Part shown: in pieces, positions 1 to 12,790 of the stretch | How positions within the stretch are numbered: position 1 is the first letter of the stretch | Layout of the letters: the number at the start of each line of letters is the position of its first letter | NCBI GenBank assembly: GCA_020086605.1 | Contig: JACBWW010000012.1 | Span: 12,051,925-12,115,924, forward strand | Origin: Lanius collurio | Lineage: Eukaryota > Chordata > Aves > Passeriformes > Laniidae | Reading direction: 5' to 3' | Length of the DNA: 64,000 nt | Notes under the pieces: generated by a model | What the model was told of the DNA's origin: nothing | The model's database searches: none | The model's input: only the letters and a program-made list of their open reading frames with translations | Program-made: the position numbers and the translations under genes

Positions 1-1297
1 CCTTCTGTCTGAGCTATATGGGTGTTATTGTGTAAGGCACAGTGTTTTTGGCCAGAAGTGTGGACAAATTTTTACTTCCTTTGCTAGTGCTGATTAATTT
101 GCTTTCAGAGATTTCATGTGCCCAGCACAGGAGAACATTAGGCCGCAAGATCAGGAGTTTGGCCATACATCAACTTGAATATATGCAGAATAGCTGGTTT
201 TGTTTATGAGTATTTTGGGTGCTCTGTGATTTCTCTGAAATTATTTTCACAACCTTCCTTTTTAATACCTCAAGGAATAAAAACCAGTGCAGTGCATATG
301 AAGAAGACGTGTAATAAAAAGCATATAATATTTCACCTTTTATGTGTGTCTATCCCTCCTTCCTTGCAAGACAAAAAAGACAGCTTAAAACAGAATAATG
401 CATGACCAATTTTTTAGTCATTACATCTTGTTTCGTGCTTGCAAGAGACCCACCATGATTTAAAACCCCTTTGCAAACAACTCCCTTTCCTTTCCTTAGA
501 GAAGGGAAATGCTGGCCTGCAGTCAAGGGGAATTCAGGTTCAGACAAGTCCTGGAGTGTAAAATTACACTGGGTTTTGGCTCAAGTTCCACAAGGTTGAT
601 CCCACAGAGCTGGAAAAGATCTACATTTTCCCTGGAAGTTTTGATATCCCCTTACAGAGTTTCTTTAAGCCTGCCCTGGTGTTTCTCAGAATAAGGAGCA
701 TGTGTGAGAGCACAGATACAATTCAGAGAACTCTTTTGCCTCTGACCAGTCCAAGGCTGTCTATTCTAGATAAGTGAGCATGCTAAGACCAAAAAAAGAG
801 GAGAAAATTTACTTTCAAAGTCGTACAGATAGGAAAATCCATCAATATATTCAACTAATTCTGCTTCCCTGGCTCTGATCTCTCCAGAACTGAAGAACTG
901 AGTTCAGCTCTGCTGTCCCGAGATGAAGCTTTTGGAAATAAAAGATTTCTATCAATTTCTTCAGAACTAAAAACCTTCTTTCTCACTTTTCTTCAATATT
1001 TTGTCGAATGGCACCAGAGTGACAAGAAAAACATTTGCTTAAGTCCCAAAGGCCCCAGAGATCTTAAACACTACAAAGATTTTGGATATATTATCTGGCA
1101 TAACAGACTTAAAGGTAAGAGGCACAGTGTGCCACAGCTTACCACTGTCCCAAGGATCATGAAGACTGTGTAGAAGCATCTTGGTCACCCAGAAATGTTG
1201 TGGTTTCCATTGCAATTTCTCCCCAGAGCTGCAGGTTCAAGGCTGTGTACTCCAGAACCCCCAGCTGTGCCACTGCTGCTTTGTGTGTCCTCCTTAC
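1..1297. other. No gene recognised
   Basis: Unique-looking AT-rich sequence with only short chance frames. No repeat family, RNA gene or convincing exon was seen. Confidence 0.5.
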
Positions 1298-1366
1298 CTG
1301 TCAGTAGCAGCATCCTGCAGCAATCTCTGGGCCCACATGCAAATCACATGCAAATCACAGATTTCA
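1298..1366 (-). CDS. Isolated exon-like segment (69 bp)
   Basis: It has a strong acceptor (CAGTCCCTTGCAG) and strong donor (GACAG then GTAAGG), and is open in one phase: one base, 22 codons (including WAQRLLQDAATD), two bases. No partner exon with a matching phase was found. It may be a non-coding RNA exon or chance. It overlaps the paired octamer motifs described separately. Confidence 0.22.
1337..1355 (+). promoter_or_regulatory. Paired octamer motifs (POU-type)
   Basis: ATGCAAAT occurs at 1337-1344 and 1348-1355, within an 11-bp direct repeat (ATGCAAATCAC twice). Two perfect octamers about one helical turn apart match the binding motif of POU-domain factors. Activity is unknown. Confidence 0.3.
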
Positions 1367-2696
1367 CTGCAAGGGACTGCAGGCGTGGTTAAGAAAAAAC
1401 CCCAAACATTTTGTTCCTAAAGAAGGAGAATGTAACCCGGTAAAATGATATTTGAAAGAGCTGACTCGACTTTAGCTATTGCAACAATGCAAACAAAGAA
1501 TCATTCTGTCTTTTCTTGTGAATGCTAAGTCATCAAAGGCACTTAAAACCTTTATGGCAGAAACAAATGTGGACCAAACTAATTGATCCTAGACTTCCAG
1601 AAGTAGAAACAACCAGACACCTGGTCAGGTCTGACTTCAGCAGAAGCCAATGCTTAGGAGCAAATTGGATCAACAATTTCTAACACGTCTGGATGTTTAA
1701 TTACAAAGATCTGTACTGTGTTTGCTTGGCTGCTTGATTTTTTTGCCATATCTTTCTACGATTTTCAGAGGCTTCAGATTTCCACTTTCTGTATACCATT
1801 TCTTTCTTTTCAAAGAATTCCTGCACTTTTTTTTGTGTTCCATTTTAAATCAAGTCCCACCTACAGCACATTTTGATATTTCTGAGCTGTCACTTCTACC
1901 TATGATTCATTTTTGCGTGTTTTGTCATTCCTAATTTTGCAGTTTCTAGAAGTGGCTGAGGAAGATGGCAGGTGATAGAAAGATCTACAGGAGAGAAGGA
2001 AGAAAACATCTTGTATTTCTTAGTGAGCTAAAATGCAGGCTGTGACATTTTCAACAGTCCATATGGAGGTGATCAAACTGCCTCCAAAGGACAGCAAATG
2101 CTTCTCCATAGAGCCTGTAATATGCATATATGAGATATTTCAATCACTTCTCATCTTCTATCACCTGACATTTCTCCTTAGGTTCTGTTTCATACGTCCC
2201 CATGGCTTGGGGATTTTTCAGTCCTTCAAGGCAGAGCAGGAACTGGGCTGATGGAGGCAGTATATTCCCCATTTTTATTGCTGTTGGAAACTTTAAAAGA
2301 AAGATCAATTAATAGAATCAACTGCCCATATTAATTGGATTAATGTCTCCTCAGTCAGATCAGTTGACCAAATAATTACAAAAAATAATTTCTGAGTTGT
2401 AATCAGATAAGAAAAACTCAAATCTCCAAGATACAGAGAATCAGGACATGAAAACATGATACTGCAGGCACCGTGAATCATCTGGATATATTGAAATAAC
2501 TCTACCTTATTGAGACATCTCTGAGGAGATGTATACACTTGTTGTATTTGGGTCCATTTTCTTTCCTTTTTTTTTTTAACTGAGGGGTCTCTATCAGTGT
2601 CTCATCTGTCTGCACTACCATACTGAATTGTAAACTATTTCACTTCTTTCATCTGCAGATTGAGAGGGCACTGCAAGAATCCAATCAAGCCAGATA

Positions 2697-2938
2697 TTAA
2701 TTCAAATTCATAACGCTCAACTCATTAGCTAGTCCCACAGTAATCTCATTTTGCTTTTTAGATTCAAGCTCTAATGATGGATTCTTAAATTTCACATTGC
2801 TTTCTTCACTGTCAATTACTATATACCTCTTCTTTCTGACACATCTTGGAACTGTTTCAATATGAAGTGTAGGCAGGGCTGTCATTAGCAGTTTGACATA
2901 TACACACATGCTACTTCTGCTGCATCCTGGTCTCTACT
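2697..2938 (-). CDS. Isolated open frame resembling a terminal exon
   Basis: A frame open from about 2938 to a TAA at 2697-2699 encodes a hydrophilic, protein-like tail, with pieces such as CVRKKRYIVIDSEESN and KNPSLELESKKQNEI. AATAAA occurs on the minus strand at 2274-2279, about 420 bp past the stop. Candidate acceptors (ending GACAG or AAACAG) have poor pyrimidine tracts, and no compatible upstream exon was identified. It could be a last exon, a decayed gene copy or chance. Confidence 0.25.
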
Positions 2939-5900
2939 ATTCCAACATAATTAATCAAACCTGGCATGTCTCTGCAGTAAGGAATATACAGGGACTGTTA
3001 GCATCTGGAGTGCACCAGCCAGCAGCAGCTTCTTTTCAGGACTATTCCCATTGAAGTTAATGGGAACATCTTGTTGTCAGCCTTTGTGAATGTCAGTCTG
3101 CTCCTATCCTTCCTTCTTAACAGGAGGCCTTAGGAGCAGAAGCAGCCAGGAGACAGGAACTCGTGGAACACCATTACACAACTCTGCATGTAGGTCCCCA
3201 CTTAGCACCTCTGGAGAAGCAGCTCTGCCTCCAGTGCTGTGATATGTGGGGCAGTTCCATCTGTCCAAACAAAATCCACAAGAGATCTGCCTCCAGGATT
3301 GGAAAAGGCAGTGGAATATCAAAGCTGTGCTGCTCCTACACTACAGAGACCTGCTCAGAGATGTGGTTTATTAGCCCAAGGACTATGCTGCACTGACAAG
3401 ACTGTATTATAAAGTTTCCAACAGCTGATCTGGATTTTCCGCACACTTCCTCTGGAAAGCAGCTCTTCACAGACAGAACAGGTCCTTGCAGAGCAGGTGA
3501 TGGTAGCTAAATTGGTAATGCTGCCAAGCCACTCATGAGTTAGAAAACAGACTCCCAGCCATGGTCAAACACTAGTGTTATCCATCTGGACCAGGCTGCT
3601 GCTCAGAGCTGGAATGAACTGAGCAAAAATAAATGAACGCCTCTCACAATCATTAAATGTTTGGAAAAGGAGACTTTGAAAAGCAGTATAAGTTGCTGTT
3701 TTTGAGGTGAATTACTCAACCAGAGACCTCCTACAAAACTAAAGTAAGTAAACCATTTTTTCTGCCTGTTAGCACATCGTATTAGAACAAACTTCTATTT
3801 CTCGAGTATTACACAAAAGAATTCCAAATGTATTCAGGTAAAGGTCAATCTCCTACAATGGCAGACAGTTGTCAAACACATTTGGTTCCCAAGGATTGAG
3901 ACAGATTGGGGTGAATAAGGTTTTTTTTCAAAAAGAAATAAAAAACAAGACCATTGTGCAGGAGAAGACATTTAGATAAAGCTCAGATCATTTCTAGAGA
4001 AGTAACAGTCATTAAAAGACCACAGCTTCCTCTATCGTATAGGGATCATGAAACTTTTCCAGAAGTTGAGTTAAAGCCCTTTCTTGTTTCTATGAAAAAG
4101 CTGCATCCTACACAGCATCCAAGGATATCGATTTTAGTTGTACAGTTAAAGGCAAAAGACTTCTTTATTTTGCGGAATGCCACAGTGCCTAATAATTGCA
4201 TTAAAGGTTGCTTCATTTTCAAGCTGCAGTAACTTCATAATGGCATCTTTAAACCATAATGTCCTTTTTTTATCCTGGAAATGTCACTCAGCAAGTAAAA
4301 CTAGATCAACCACATCCAATTCTGTCCTTGTGATTAGTTTTCATAGCTGGTCTTTCATATTGTGATTAATGCTCTGGACAAGAATAATCAAACCTGCCTA
4401 ACCCATGGAACTTAGTGGTTACACTAAAAAGCCCAGTAATGTAACACACAGAGAATTAATATGAGGTCAGGGTTGAGGACCAAATATGCATTGATTTGAT
4501 GCAGAAATCTATCCTTTATCAGCAAAACTCTCACCAGATTAACAATGCAGTTCAAATGGAGAGCTAGTGCAACAGAGGGGCAATGCAGAGCAGAATGTGC
4601 ACTGCTTTTTCCCCTTTGCTTATGCACTTCTCATAAGCTCAGTTCATCTGTTGCAGGGTAACAGTTACTGGAGATAATTCTCCTTTTTAAGATAATAAGT
4701 AGATTACTTTCCAAGAAAGCCTCATTCAGTGCTGCTGAAGGACTGCAGAATATTTTCTGGGGAGAAAAGTCTGGTTCGTCTCATCTTGCAGATACTGTAT
4801 CAACAGACATGCACAGGATTCAGAAACACTGTTTGAAAAGAAACAAAGGAATTTCCAACCTCATTTTTGTTCCAAGGTTTTGACATGAAAGATCCCAACT
4901 CCAGAATACTAGAGTTTCAAAAATTTTCTACCTTTTCAGTGTCAGTGAAGTGCTAACTGAGGGCATAAAGCACCTGCCAAAAACCTCTGGAGAGTCACCT
5001 ATGTACAGATGATATTTGAAACAGGGTTTCTCTAGCAGTCAGTCTGTCTTTGTCAGTAACAGCCTTCTCTTTATTTCCACTTTCTAATGCATCAAAGGTG
5101 CCTCTTATTTTCCATTCCTTTCTTTCTATCTGCCCTGTGCTGGCAGCTCTTTAAATAACCACATCTGTTATTTGGTGGCTTTTAGCAGAGAAAGCTGAGC
5201 ATAATTGGCAATATATTTCCCAGTAAATTCATTAGGCAAGAAGAATACATTTTTTTTTCTACTACATCAGCCCTTACATGCGGGACCATCACTTCATTTT
5301 CCATTTAAATCTGCTTCAAATCATTCCATATCGTATTACATTAGACCCTGTTGTTCTGTACTACTTAAAAATGGCAGGAGGAAATTTGGAGTAGCAGGGG
5401 AATGGCCTAATTTATAGATATGGCAGGGCATCTGGAAATCAAGTTTCTACCATGGCCCTCATCTGGGATCTGTTATTAGGTCAAACCCTGAGACAATTTT
5501 CTGGAACTTTAGGACTCCTTCAGCAAACACTGCAGATTCATCCAAAACCAACTTCCTGGGCCAATGCATTTAACACTTAGTAAAGTTCTTTCCCACACTT
5601 GGAAATACTCTGGTTCTTCTCAGCGTCCTCTCATCAAACCCTCAATCTTCTTGCCCCTTCACTGGGAATGTTACAGGTAGGCAGTGAACGCATCTGCCCC
5701 TGCCTTGAAGACACCAGGGACAGTAAAACTGCAAACTACAAATATGTGCCTGCAGTAATGACTTCCTCTTAAAATGCCCCAAAGTGCAAGAGTGAGAAAT
5801 AATCTAATTTTCTTCACACTTTATCAGATGATGAAGACATTTAGTCAGCAAAGAAGGCATTAGGAAAGGCAGAACTAAGCACTGATGCCTGTCCTAGGAG

Positions 5901-8900
5901 GTTAAAACTGACTGCTCTGACTCATCCCAGCTTCCAGCTCTGCTCTGCAGGGCAGTGTTACCTCCACTTTCACCCACATTAACAAGAGAAGTCTCCTGGC
6001 ATTGCTCTGCACAGGCACACAACCTGCTAGAGCAGTGGGATGGATGCCTAGGGTGTAGGGACACAACAGAGAGTTTCACATTTCCCAGAGCATGGACTTT
6101 GAGGTGCTCTTTGCTGACCTGCCACATGCTGGGGAGCCTTCCTAGTTATACATCCTCCCTAGATGACACTTCTCCCAGACCCAGCTTTTCCAGTGTCAGC
6201 CCTTCAACAGGCTCTCATGGTTCTGTGCCAACCTGCCCTAGCTGCTAGCAGGTACCTGACCCTGGAGTGATATATAAGAGAGCTGGGTGTTCCTTCAGGC
6301 ATTTCAGAGCTTTGACTTAAAGACTAACCTCATCTGTGGATGAGAAATATCTTGTGTCAATCAGTTACCTTAAAATCACTTTCAAAGAGGGTAAAGTGAA
6401 ATTAATTTTGTTTCCAAGGTGATTTGTTTCCAATCTACAAAATAAACGCCATTTCAAAACTTTTTAAAAAATAAAGGTGAAGAAATCAAAGAAAAGCCCA
6501 TACATGCTGCCTCTATTCAGATCACATCTGAAAGGCCAACTATTTGCCTTCCTGACTCATTTCAAATCATCTTCCTTTTGAAGTGTGTTAACCTTAACAG
6601 TTTTTTCAGCCAGCCTGTCCTTTGAGGTTCTCCATCTCCATCAATATTCCACCCTGCTCCTATGTGCCTATCAAATTTATTTCATTCTGTCTTACCCAAC
6701 AGATAACAAGAGAAAGATTAAAATTAAGGAAAAGAAATGTTTCTTTAAGGGACTGGTTACTATTTTTTGTACTTGACTGGCCTGTAAGCAATTTCTTGGC
6801 TGAATGAGAGGTAAAACTTCTTTCTGTCCAACAGTCTCATGTCCCTTTATGCACATATTTTAGTGTGACATATGTTCATTCATTAAACCCTGCCACAATT
6901 TGGACATTAGTAAACACAGTTTCTACAAATATTCACATATGTGCAGCTCTTACTCTGGCCAGGTACTGAAGAAGTCAGTACTGTTTTGGGGAAATAGTAC
7001 ATGTGGGCTGATTGGATCCCATGCCTGGCTTTGAAGGGAACCATAAAATCCATTGACAGTGTAGGTCTTCCATGTTCTACACTTCCAAATTCTTAGCATG
7101 TGTATGGATACTCTGCGTGCATAGCTCAAAATGCCAGCGTCACTCTCCTTCTGCCAAGAGACTTTTTAACTCTCACAGCATTCTGTGTACTGACTTTGCT
7201 CTGTTTTTGCCTATAAAATCCAGGTCAACCTTTATCTCCAGCAGTACTATTGGTTGAGCAGCCCTTCCTCCCCAGGCCACCTGGTCACATCCCTGTGCTA
7301 CTGAAACCACTGCTAACAAGGTTGTCAGAGTACCAGAGCATGGAAAAGATCCAGTCTAAAATTGTTTTCCAGCCAGCTGTGTGATCAGGTGTGCTGAGAC
7401 AACAGTGGGAGCAGCACAGGACTATAAGGGAATGTCAGGGAGCAGGACTCTTTAGGCAGCCTGGCCCCCAAACACTCATGTGTCAGTCAAGTGGTCATCA
7501 CATCAGCCAGTGAACTCTGATCTGTGTCAGAGAGGGCTCTCTCCACTGAGCCCCCACATCGTTTATTCACAAACAGAATGGATATGGGAAGATTTGTGAG
7601 TTCAAAAGAATGATAAAGGGCTGTAATTGTGGAGCAAGATGCATCCAGAACTGAAGCAGAAACCAGTTTTGTGGTTTATGGAATACTTCTCTTTATAGAT
7701 TTTAAGAAAAACTCGTTTTAAATTTTGAGGGGCAAGACTGTCCACTGCAGAAAAGTGGAGATTGTCTCCATGTCCATCTCAGTGTTGTCTCTGGCTAATG
7801 GGTACCCTCAGTCCTGCACAAACTCCCCATTGGAACTGTCCGACAGAGCAAGAAAGGAAGCTGTCCCTGGGACTGATCACAGAGCAGAACTCAAGAAGTA
7901 CAGCTTATTTACAGCTGTTCAAGCATCCTCCACAGTACAACCAAGTTAGTGTGCATTCTCTTATTAAGTCTCCTTATTCCTTCCTGATCTACAGCTACTC
8001 TCTACCTTGGGAAATGAAAGCTGGCAGCACAGGTGATTTTTCTTCCTGCTTCCATCTGCTGCTGGAAACACATGCTGCAAGTTAAGGAGCTGTGAATGAT
8101 GGAGTGTATGTAAATTTAACTTAATGACAGCTGCTTAAGGAGTGATGAGTTAGAAAGGAGAGCACAAAGGCCTTTGGGTGGAGTAAGTAAATGAAGACAG
8201 AGTTTGTATGTTAAGGACTATATGTTGGGAAAGAAAGAACTTGAGGAATAGTGGAGGTTTTAAAGGGTGGGAGTAGGATCAAAAAGGCCTTTGTAAGTCT
8301 GTAGGGAGGCAATATCATCTGGTGAATCAAAGAAGGTACCTGTTCTCGGGCCCATTGATCTACATAGCCTAAATTTTAGGTGAGATCCCTGAAAGAAAAA
8401 TAACCATGTGCAAGTTCACGTTTTTCTAAATGGGACACTGTCTCAGAACATGGCTATATCATGCTCTGACGTGATATGGTGCCTCAGAAAACAATCAAGC
8501 AGGCTTTTTTGATGAGATATTTACCACTCACTTGGATTCAGAATACTGTAAGTAAATTACATTGTCTGTTCAAGTGGAAAAGATCACTAAGAATGCCATT
8601 ACTAGTCATGACCCATAAACACTTCTGTTCACAGAGTAGACAAGTTACCTGTAGACAGATCGGCATCCCTCCAGTTATGATCTTTCTTCTTGATTTATTC
8701 TTGGCTCCCAACTTAGAAACATTAATCAGAATCCATTTAAATGGACTCTAAAAGAGGCAGAGAAAAAACAACAAAACAAACATTTCAACTTCCTGACTAT
8801 TCATTATTTATAGTGAACTGAAGACTGGCACGTATCTAGGAGTTTTTCCACATTATTTGCTGTAATCAGTGAGTTTCAATGCCTGTTCATACCATGACAG

Positions 8901-9967
8901 CTTCACCAAAAGGAAAGATGACAGACACTGTTCAAGACAAGTAATACTGCAGGCAAAAATACAGAAAGCTTTCCCAATCATTTTTGTGATAATGAAGACT
9001 CAAAATTTACCTCCACAGTTTCTTACAACGCTTCTATCAGAATTTGGCATGTGACACTAAATAATTGAGATGCTACTAGTTAGGGACACAAGGAGTGACA
9101 GCAGGAAAAAAAGATGTCACATGTCACAACCTGTTCCTACTGCTGGCACTTTCTTTAGCTCCTGTGTCCTGGCAAAGGATTTTACAACCTTAATACTATT
9201 CTAACTGCATTAAGAGTTTTTAAAATATGTGTGCCGATCTGTGTTGAATTCAATGGAAGTTATGCTCCTACAATGCAAAATTGTGCACCAAAATGCATAA
9301 TTAAGAACATGATTTAGCTATCTACTGGGAAATACAGCTCATAAGAGGACTGGTTCTGAGGTCTGATAAACTGTCCTGTCTGAGGACAGAAGCAGAGCCT
9401 AACAAGGTCAAGCCAAAGCACTGTCCATCATGGACATGTACTTAGTGCAGCTGAAATGGTCATCTAGGGGCAATTTCTATGTCATTCTCTGTACTTTTTT
9501 CATAAGAAACCAGCAACATGGAGCTGTGGTTTTATGAAAACTGACAAAAGCTGATACCAAGATTCACTTCCAACAGAACAATTAGCCCATTTACAGCCCC
9601 ACCTGCATGGGTATTGTGAGGGTTATTTTTTTCTCTAGGTACATTTTTCATTCATTTATTGGGTCTCCCAAGCAAAAAGTTCTCATGTGTACAGACATTC
9701 CCAGCAACTAAGAAGTCTCAGTAGCCAGCTGAACATTTGGTAAGGTTCTATCTCTATTTATACTTGAAGAAAAGAAACTATTTCTAAGTTGCCAGGCTTC
9801 ATCATCAAAGCACATCTATACTTAGTTTTTAGTGACAACCCCAAAGGTTAAAAAAACATGAGTTACCCTTACACAAAAAATATCACTGACATTGAAATAG
9901 CAAGATGCTTTTGTATGGGATTTTCAGATTTTCTTTGACAATTGGGACAACTGACTCCACATATTGA
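2939..9967. other. Mostly featureless stretch
   Basis: Apart from the weak exon-like segment at 8649-8711, this span holds only short chance open frames on both strands. No repeat family was recognised. Confidence 0.5.
8649..8711 (-). CDS. Isolated exon-like segment (63 bp)
   Basis: Acceptor TGTTTCTAAG and donor CTACAG then GTAACT flank exactly 21 open codons in phase 0 (LGAKNKSRRKIITGGMPICL and one more residue). No adjacent exon was established, so this is only a lead. Confidence 0.2.
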
Positions 9968-10905
9968 TTGAAAAGATCACAGAAGTGGTAGGGGGGTTGG
10001 AAGAAAACATCTACAGACGTCATTTAGGTCAATGCAGTCACCTAGAACAGCTTGCACAGTATAAAGAGCCACCTCCCTTGACCTGCTGCCAAAACTTCTC
10101 CTAACGCAGCTCAGGTTACTGTTGGTCTGTTCTGCAAAGGCACATTACTGACTCATATTCAAATTGGTATCCAACATAACCCCAAATCCCTTTTCTGCAA
10201 AGTTGCTTTTCAGCCAGTTAGTCCCCAACACAGCTAATGCATGGGATTATCCATCTTCAGATGCAGTACTTTGCTCTCACCTTTGTAGAACTTCATGAGG
10301 TTCCCATCTATTTCCCCAGACTGTTGAAATTCTTCTGAGCAGGAACACACCCCTCTGGCCTATCATCTGCATATTTGCTGAGGGTGTACTGTGTCATATC
10401 CTTCAGGTCATTAGTGAAGTTTTAAACAGTTCTGGACCCAGCATTGACCTTTAGAATACTCCACTAGTGACCAGCTTCCAGCTGAACTTTGCGCCACAGC
10501 TGCCCTCTGAGCCCACTGGTACCGCCAAAGTTCAATCCACTGCACTGACTGATTATCTCAACCATCCATCACTTTTGTCTTAAGGATGTTAGGGAACAGT
10601 GTCAAAAGCCTTTCTAAAATCAAGATAAACCACAGTCTTGTTTTTCCCCTCATCCGCCAAGCCAGTCAGTTCACCACAGACAATTATCTGGTTGAGCCAC
10701 GTACAAATCCTTTATAAATCCATGCTTACTTTCCTTATCACCTTCTTGTCTTTCAGCTGTGTGGATACAGTTTCTGCAATTATTCATGCCCTCATGCTCC
10801 CAGGGATCAGGGTGATGCTGACCAGCCCATAGCTCTCCAGATTTATTTTCCTTGAAGACAGGAGTGGATTTGCTTACTTCCAGCCTTTTCTAGGGAGCCT
10901 TATTC
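9968..10905 (-). mobile_element. CR1 LINE, old and 5'-truncated
   Basis: Read on the plus strand this is the complement of CR1. It shows a diverged 3' tail (CACAGAAGTGGTAGGGGGGTTGG), then CACCTCCCTTGACCTGCTG, GAACTTCATGAGGTTCCCATC, TGCTGAGGGTGTACTG, TCAAAAGCCTTTCTAAAATC, and AGGGATCAGGGTGATGCTGACCAG. A block near 10058 is deleted relative to the usual order. Many substitutions and no retained reading frame mark it as an ancient copy. The outer boundary is approximate. Confidence 0.8.
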
Positions 10906-12790
10906 CCCTTCCAAGCAATTTCCAGGCAAAACGAGCCCAACTTCTACTTTTTTCCTGGGTTTTGTACCTTCAGTTCCTATCTTGTGATCCATACTCCTCC
11001 CTTTCAAGTCTTTACATTGAAAAAATTGACCAAATAGTCACGTTACTGCAGGGTGACATGAGGCAGGAAAGGCACAAGAGAGTAGAGCTGCTGGGATTCT
11101 TCTGCACCTTCATGCTGTTCCTTCTAAGGAAAAGAGTAAGGATTCTGCTCATTTTGCCTGTCTGCTCTTTTCCAGGAGCTGGACAAGTGGAGAAGACATC
11201 TGAACAAACCTGGGCTGATCATTCATTGGAGGCTGAGGTTTTTCGTCGCCCTAGAAACTGGCTCTTATCACAGCAGAATCATCATTACCTTTGGCCTCTT
11301 CCCAAATAAAGCACAAAGCTTGCAGACTATTGTCAGAAGCAGCTTCCAGCTTTGCCTGAGAAGAGGTTTAATACCGTGACAGAAACATTACTGAAATGCA
11401 AATTGAAACAGTAAGAGTATGTATTATCAAAAGGAGAAATTAGGCAATGTGGGAAAAGCATATTTTCTGACAAGAGATGACCAGTCTTTCTCCTCTTTCA
11501 AGTACATGTCAAACCCTTCATATGTTTAAAGAACCCCACAAGACACATCCAAGTATCTCAGACCCAAAGGGTGACTTTCTTGGCCAGCTTGGAAATAATA
11601 TTTTCATAACCTATGTTTCCTTCCCTGCTTCCACATCCACAAATCCAGCTTTATTCTAAAAACTCCATGTCTGCCCAATCTTCTTGAGTTTACATGGTAT
11701 AAACCTGGCACCGGAGGCCACATGCAGCTACAGAACCAGCTTGGCCATCTCTCTAATACAATGCTTTTCAAATAAAATTTCCAAGTCACACATCTGTGCC
11801 TACTTTCAGTTTGACACTCTTGAAGTATGCAATGCTGAATTTTTCTTGCTTGAAGGTATTTTGAATTAAAAATAAGTACTAGATTTTCTAATTTATCCTG
11901 TTATTTGCCTCACATTTTCAGGCTTTCTTCCACAACAAGGTCTAGATGGACTATGTAAACAAGCAAAGACCTACAGTAAATTGTGAAATTGGGTAATTCT
12001 ACATATTCTACATATTCTACCTCAATGGGTGACTTATTTGACTAAACTCTGACTTTGGCAACTGAGCCTACCAGGCTGCTGGGGATCAGATTGTACAAAA
12101 ATCTATCCTCTCATCCTTTCTAAAGAACCCAGAAGAGAGATGAGATAAATACTCATTTCTTACCTTTAAAGTTTAAGCGTAGAAGAAAACAAACATTGGG
12201 AAACCACTCAACATCTTTTCAAAGGTGTTAGCTGTGCAATTTCACCCACATGCTGGTACTTACAGCATGGTTTTGCTGGCAGAGGAGGGCATCAGAAAAG
12301 AAGAGAAATGTTCTTTCCATGTGTCCAATACAATTCTGATTTTTTTGAAAGAAGATTTTAAGAAAGAAGACATGAAAAAGAGTTTGGTTTGTGCCCTTCA
12401 GATCCATGCTTGGCAGTCTTCTACAACTGAAGTTTTTAACAGAATTGGAGATAGCTGGGATTGGATTCCTATTGCATTGGGCATTTGCTGTATGAAATAG
12501 AACATAGGGAAAACTACACACACATATAGAAGACTGATAGGTCTTCTAGGAAACTGCAGGATCTTAGAGATCTTCCCTCCAGCCAACACCACGAGCAGTT
12601 GACATGTTTTCCCATTCTGTTGGCCATTTTCCAACCCTTTTGGGTTTTTTTCCTAGTTTTGCCTCTGTTAGGCACAGACACACGAAGCATATACATACTG
12701 AAACCCCGCAGGATTAGTCATTCTTTGTTTTTTTCCTTCATATCCTAAACAAACATCCATAAAAGAAATTATATATCCATATACATAACA
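10906..12790. other. No gene recognised
   Basis: A 115-codon plus-strand frame ending near 11309 and a pair of overlapping frames near 12.2-12.5 kb lack splice or family support. A 9-bp unit (ACATATTCT) repeats at 12001-12018. Confidence 0.45.

Noticed and set aside
7762..8085. 107-codon plus-strand frame
   Set aside because: No domain, splice support or homology that I can see; it overlaps another chance frame.
10962..11309. 115-codon plus-strand frame next to a CR1 copy
   Set aside because: No family resemblance, no splice sites, and composition like the surrounding non-coding DNA.
12228..12634. Overlapping frames on both strands near 12.2-12.6 kb
   Set aside because: Open by chance; no splice-site pair fits and neither translation looks like a known family.
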